Shown: one piece after another, positions 58,728 through 64,000 of the stretch
Position numbering within the stretch: position 1 is the stretch's first letter
Layout: every line of letters starts with the position of its first letter
Notes under the pieces: model-generated
Told to the model about the DNA's origin: nothing
What the model saw: the letters and a program-made list of their open reading frames with translations, nothing else
Databases searched by the model: none
Program-made: the position numbers and the translations under genes
Assembly: GCA_028015205.1 (NCBI GenBank)
Contig: CM051511.1
Span: forward strand, 9,114,001-9,178,000
Direction: 5' to 3'
Source of the DNA: Mytilisepta virgata
Lineage: Eukaryota > Mollusca > Bivalvia > Mytilida > Mytilidae
Length of the DNA: 64,000 nucleotides

Positions 58728-59308
58728 ACTTGAAACAAGGCTATTTTCCACCTTTAAGGGGCTGTAATCCCTATAAGGGGTCATCTGACAACCTTGACCC
58801 TATAGAGACTTTTGTAGAGCTAAATAAGATGAACATTTAAGCAAGCAACAGCTTATCTCTACCTGCAATACTTTTCATTCCAAAAGCCAAAAACATGAAA
58901 AAACGCTATTTTTCACCTTTAAAGGGCCGTAATCCCTATAAGGGCTCATCTGTCAACTTCTACCCAACAGAGACTTTGGTAGAGCTTTTGATGCTGAAGA
59001 TGGAAGGTTGCATCAGATCCCTCTATCTTTTATACTTTCTGAGCTACATGTGTAAGCCAAAAACAGATGTCTGACCTTCCTAGTCTATTTTTAGTAACAG
59101 TGGCCATGTTTTTTGACAGATCAAACATCGAAACAGAAGTTTTGTGCAAGACACCCTAAGGATCAATCATACCAAGTCTCATAACATTCTGTCTAGTAGT
59201 TTCAGTGGAGAAGATTTTTAAAAAAACAAATGTTTACAAACAGACCATGACGACGGATGCCAAGTGATGGCAATAGCTCACATGGCCTTCGATCCAGGTG
59301 AGCTAAAA

Positions 59309-60727
59309 ATGGTTTGATCAAAATGATGTCACCATATGATCAAGTACATATGACAAACAATCTTGCAACATTTCATTAAAATCTGTTAAGCAGTTTCAGA
59401 GGAGTTGGGCTCACAAAAATGTGATGGACAAAAACCATTACTAGGTCCCTACGTGGCGTTGCTGTGGGGGTCAAAAAATGATTAAGTCAGTTCTATGGTC
59501 TGATTATATGGTACATCTACTATGATGCAATGCTACAAGCCAAAAAACAAGACACTGTGGAAAAGTAGTTTCCCAAAATCAAATGAAAATTGTTACAGAA
59601 CTTTTGGGGGATGTTACAGGATGACAGATGGTCCAACATTGAATGTTGCTTCTATGATATGATGCAGACAACAGAATTATGACAACCTATCATCTTTTTA
59701 ATTACAATAAAGGAACCCACAAAATCACTTGATATAAAATAGTCTGATTGGAAATAAGAATCACTTTAATCATTAACTTGTTAAGCCACACCAAATTAAT
59801 TCTTCTATGGATTTATTCAACAAACATTTGTAGCAAGCAACCAAAATAAGTAAATTTGTGAGCTTATTGCTCTCACTATTGATACCCCCGCTCCATAAAT
59901 TATGCCTTTTGTACAAATGCAAGTAATCTTCAAACAAGAACTAGATGACCTTTGTGTATAAAATTGCTATACACTATATGGTACTATAGGATGAAACTAA
60001 ATGCAAAAAATAAGACCTCTATCTCTTATAGTTGGTATACACTATATCGTACTATAGGATAAAGCTATGCAACTCGTAAGCAGTCTCAGAGCAGTTGTGC
60101 TCACAAAGTGTTCCTATGACCTAAAATGAACAGTGGATAAAGTCACTTAGATCTTATAATATTTGTTGGATAAAAATGGTAGTGCAATATGATCAACTAC
60201 ATATCATGACAAACAATCCTAAAAAAATTCATCAAAATTTATTAAGCGGTCTTAGAGGAGTTGCACTCACAAAGTGTTTTAAGACCGAAAATGAACAAAG
60301 CCGATAAAGTCCCATAACTCTTATAAAATTTGTCGAATCAAATGGCGGTGCAATATGATCAACTACAAAATGTACATATCATGACAATCCTGCAAAATTT
60401 CATCAAAATCCGTTGCACTCACAAAAGTATGATAGACGGAGACCATTACTAGGTCCCTTCGTCGCGTTGCGGCGGGGCACAATAATATCAGACCTCTATC
60501 TCATGTAGTTGCTTAGAAAACTAAGACGAAAATTTGCATCTATGTCCATTATGTGTAAAAATCATCAGTAAACAGGAAGTAGTTGGATTATGGATAATAA
60601 AATCGCTATAAACCATCTGGTACTATAGGATAAAGCTATATACAAAATATCAGACCTCTATCTCTTGTAGTTGCTTAGCAAACTCACTATGACAAAAATT
60701 TTGCATTCATGTCCACTATGTGTGATA
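59309..60727 (+). repeat. diverged dispersed repeat, internally repetitive
   Basis: Phrases TATGATCAA.TACATATGACAAACAATC, AAAATCTGTTAAGC, TTACTAGGTCCCT.CGT and ATCAGACCTCTATCTC recur two to four times (near 59330-59480, 60170-60290, 60350-60480, 60480-60680). No gene and no clear ends. Confidence 0.6.
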
Positions 60728-62241
60728 AACAAGAGGCTCACCAGAGCCTGTATCGCTCATCTGGAGTCTGGTTTTCATTGGACAATTAATCAACTATTTG
60801 ACCACGTTTGTTGCAATTGGTTCAATTGTTCAGGGAAAATTTGTTAAAGATTTATTTTTCATAAGGTTTAATGTTAAAATATGTTCCCTGATGGTGGTAG
60901 TCCTGGCAGGAAGTTGATAAAATTGACCAGGAATAAGGGTGAACCTTAAATAAATGTAACAGAACCCGACCTCAATTTACACAAACCAATAACTCCTAAA
61001 TAGAATTTGGGATTCCCTTCAAAATTTCAGGGTAGGTAGATCTCAACATGGCAAACATTTTTCAATTTACATTTCACTTCTATCTCAAATACTTTTGGAG
61101 ATAAATGCAAAAATGTTAAAATTTTGAAAATTTGACAAAAAAAGGGCAATAACTCCTAAATGGGTTTTGGGATTTCCTTTAAAATTTCAGGGTATGTAGA
61201 TCTCAACATGGCAAACATTTTTCAAATTTACATATCACTTCTATCTCAAATAGTTTTGGGGATAAATGACGAAAAATGTTAAATTTTCAAAATTTGACGA
61301 AAAAAGGGCAATAACTCCTAAATGGGTTTTAGCATTTCTTTCGAAATTTCAGATTAGGTAGATTTTGTCATGCTGATCAATTTTACCCCATGTCAGATTT
61401 TTTATATCTGTAACGGTTTTTAAGTTATAAGCCAAAAACAACACATGCACTCCTATATTCTATTTTTAGCTACGACAGCCATGTTTTACGTCAGATCAAA
61501 ATAAATTGAGGATCGTTTGTAGAGGACATGTCATAGATCATTCCTATTAAGTTTCAAACCAATCGGCCCAGCGGTTTCAGAGGAGAAGATTTTTGAATGA
61601 AAAAATTTTGAAAATTTGACAAAAAAAGGGCAACAACTCCTAAATGGGTTTTGGGATTTCCTTTAAAATTTCAGGGTAGGTGGATCTCAACATGGCAAAC
61701 ATTTTTCGAATGTACATTTCACTTCTATCAAAAATGGTTTTAGAGATAAATGACAAAAAATGTTAAAATTTTGAAAATTTGACGAAAAAAGGGCAATAAC
61801 TCCTAAATGGGTTTTGGAATTTCCAGTTATTAGCAAAAAACAGCAATTTTCGCCTATGTTCTATTTTTAGCAACAGTGGCCATGTTTTTCATCGGATCAA
61901 TATAAAATGAGGATCGTTTGTGGAGGACATGTCATATATCATTCCTATGAAGCCTCAATCCAATCCGCCCAACAGTTTCAGAGGAGAAGATTTTTGAAAA
62001 TCAGCCAATCAGAAATCAGGAATTGCCTCTGGTGGCCATGTTTCTCGACCAATCAAAACTAAATGAGGAAACTTTGTTGAGGACCTTCCATACACCACTC
62101 ATGCAAAGTTTGGTTGGAATTGGCCAAATGGTTTCTGAGGAGAAGATGTTTGAATGAAAAGTTTACGACGGACGGACGGACAGACGACGGACGAAGAGTG
62201 ATGGCAAAAGCTCACATGGCCTTTGGCCAGGTGAGCTAAAA
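60728..62241 (+). mobile_element. full-length family 1 element (1.51 kb)
   Basis: 5' end AACAAGAGGCTCACCAGAGC; 3' end with hairpin GGCCTTTGGCC and CCAGGTGAGCTAAAAA. GGGCAATAACTCCTAAATGG and variants recur at 61144, 61306, 61628 and 61791, a period of 162 bp (one gap of two units). The tail has GACGGACGGACGGACAGACG. Non-coding. Confidence 0.87.
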
Positions 62242-62975
62242 ACTTCACGGAGCGCAGCATGATACGACCCCAACACATTGAATCCTGTTCATTTGAGGCT
62301 CAATATGGATAGTCAATTGCTCTGGACACTTGCAGCCTATAGTGGACTGACAAAGTTTTTTGACACGTGCCTCGTTTGGTGGACTTTCTACGCACAATTC
62401 ACATGGAGTTCAATAGATTGTTTTTTTAAAGCAGTCCCAAACTAAAACCATTCCTTGTTATTGACATTTTGGCCCCTTTGACCCCTAATTTCTCGAAAAA
62501 CGGTAAAAGATATTGCAAATCTGTTTTGAAATTGCATGCTGGAAATTTCACAAGGATTCTAATGAAAGAAATATTCTGAACATAAGACCAAAAATTTATA
62601 AAAAGCTGATTTTTTGGGTGTGGCCCATTTTTTTGGCCCCCATAGCAGGGTAACGGTGCATTAAACATCAAAACTATTGACACATTTAGTTTATAGAATT
62701 TAATGAGGAATTCAATAAAAAAGAGTTTTTAAAATTTAATAAATAATAAACATTCTACGGCAGATTTGTCAAAACACCTGTTTTAGCCCCTTTTTCTTAA
62801 ACGCTTGGGACCACAAATCCCAAATACAATACCAACCTTCCTTTAATGGCTTCATGTTTTTGTACAACTGGTATATATTTACTCAAGTTATCAAACGAAA
62901 CCAAATGTCTACAGACGACAACGACGACGACGACATCACCACAACATAATAAGATCGCAAAAATTTTGTTACGGA
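62242..62975 (+). mobile_element. second family 3 copy, short and diverged
   Basis: 5' CACGGAGCGCAGCATGATAC parallels the family 3 start, and the 3' part has a GACGACGACGAC tail, then GATCGCAAAAATTTTGTTAC, a decayed version of the 3' hairpin. It abuts the family 1 3' end at 62241. Interior phrases (GGGACCA.AA.TCCCAAA, CCAACCTTCCTTT) match the 160-bp unit of the 56577 copy. Confidence 0.72.
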
Positions 62976-64000
62976 CAAACCGATGGATAGACAAGGGTCA
63001 AACAGTTTACCCCCTCTTCTTCGAAGCAGGGGTATATAATATTGACATAATCATACCATAATATGTCCACAATATTTTTTATGTCAGGTGAGCTACAAGT
63101 TGAAGCATGTCCGCTTTTACAGGACATTGTCTAATTCATTTCTATTGATGACAACAGCAATGTACATGTATTAAAAAATAACATATGGATAGCAAGGAGA
63201 GAATGTCCGCTTTTACGGGACATTTTATTCATTCCAAACAGGGAGAGCAAAAAACATATATTAGTCCAAATAAAAAATATGCCTGGTTCCAGTCACCTGA
63301 CTGACAGTGACCCTTAATTTTTTTAATTACCCTACAAACCAGTGTTGTCGCCTACCTTTTGTATAAAAAAAATAAGTTTCGGTCACCTATTGCTATAGCC
63401 GCTGTTAAAAAGAATTTTACAAGTACAATGTAGGTTGCAAAACTATTAATTTTTTTATCCAAATCATACTACATGTACATGTATTCATTCCAGTTGGCAA
63501 ATTATAAATTTTCTATCATTTCCTTATATTTTCAGTGTCAATCACATTGTTTAAAGTACATCATGTTTCAGGTCTCCTTTATAACACTAAGAGTGATAAA
63601 GGGGTATCAAAACACGAAACATCCTGTACATGTGCTTAATGTTTGAAATTAAATAAAATTCATTTATTTTTACATGTAAAATATTTTTGGGAATGTAAAC
63701 GGATTTAAAAATGTTGCACATTTTAAAGCAAAAAATGTTGCACAAGAATTGTCCAACACTAAACACTGGATTTAAATAAAAGTCAAAACGGTGCATGTAC
63801 AAACACGGTATGCAAAAATATGAGAACTAAAAATCAAAATACCATGAAAACTGGGAAAATAAAAACTTCAACAATTTTGCGTGGAAATAACCCTTTACCA
63901 CCCTCAAAATAAGTTCTAGATATAGACAACAACACTTGGGGTTTCATTAGCAATATATAAATTTAAGAATTGAGAATAAATGCCTTGGTTTGGAGGTAAA
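62976..64000. other. non-coding DNA with a family 1 3'-end remnant
   Basis: TCAGGTGAGCTACAAG at 63085-63100 is a family 1-like 3' end without a tail. The phrase AATGTCCGCTTTTAC.GGACAT occurs near 63107 and 63202. No gene supported. Confidence 0.45.

Larger units (their letters stand above)
56214..59308 (+). mobile_element. family 1 element interrupted by a family 3 element
   Basis: 5' end AACAAGAGGCTCCCAGGAGC; 3' end GATCCAGGTGAGCTAAAAAT (59289-59308). Phrases such as AAGGGCCGT..TAATCCCTATAAGG occur on both sides of the nested insertion (56430-56560 and 58735-58990), showing that one element was split. Non-coding. Confidence 0.82.

Noticed and set aside
58602..58840. Frames rich in Arg/Thr or Ser/Val near 58.6 kb and 62.9 kb
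   Set aside because: They come from GACGAC triplet runs in family 3 tails.

Overview
This looks like nuclear DNA of a bivalve mollusc, probably a mytilid or related lineage. It is AT-rich and almost free of host genes, and full of short non-autonomous transposons whose phrases (AGGTCAAAGGTCA, GTTTCAGAGGAGAAGAT, TGACCCCTATGTTC) I associate with bivalve repeats. The taxon is an inference; no rRNA or mitochondrial marker is present.

The one large intact gene is a 2,676-residue ORF on the minus strand (48081-56111). It is an autonomous rolling-circle transposon of the Helentron type (Helitron superfamily). In order it carries a herpesvirus-tegument-protease-like (C76-type) cysteine protease domain, an OTU cysteine protease domain, a run of 18-residue repeats, a DUF6570-like region, a Rep/HUH nuclease (HAH plus a two-tyrosine motif), a PIF1 helicase and a C-terminal apurinic-like (EEP) endonuclease. 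Downstream lie poly(A) signals, a 9-bp hairpin and a 73-nt tRNA-like segment.

Most other sequence belongs to at least four families of short elements with one shared plan: a 5' hairpin, a stretch near the 5' end complementary to the 3' end, an internal tandem repeat, and a 3' hairpin. Family 1 (AACAAGAGGCTC...CCAGGTGAGCTAAAA) has about ten 5' ends and eight 3' ends at 7-26 kb and 56-63 kb. Family 2 (AAGGTCTTTCC hairpin) fills 34.6-47.5 kb, with 15 copies of its 5' hairpin module and six ~1.5-kb tandem units, one of which is a mosaic of two sequence types. Family 3 (ATACGACCGCA...TGCGGTCGTAT) is at 56.6-58.7 and 62.2-63.0 kb. Family 4 (AACAAGAGTTGACACAC, ending in a compound hairpin) is at 14.4, 19.0 and 20.2 kb. 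The plan resembles Helentron-derived non-autonomous elements, but I see no direct terminal match to the intact Helentron.

Other mobile DNA: a ~596-bp hAT-like element (22261-22856); a 2.1-kb foldback-like element (27801-29923) whose long inverted ends are built of short GGTAC-containing repeats and which encloses a PHD-like zinc-finger exon; and small palindromic MITEs. Host or captured coding fragments are few: a minus-strand last-exon candidate (9392-10109), a homeodomain-like exon (33044-33187, +) and a weak exon candidate (33854-34033, -). The rest is AT-rich non-coding DNA with minisatellites.
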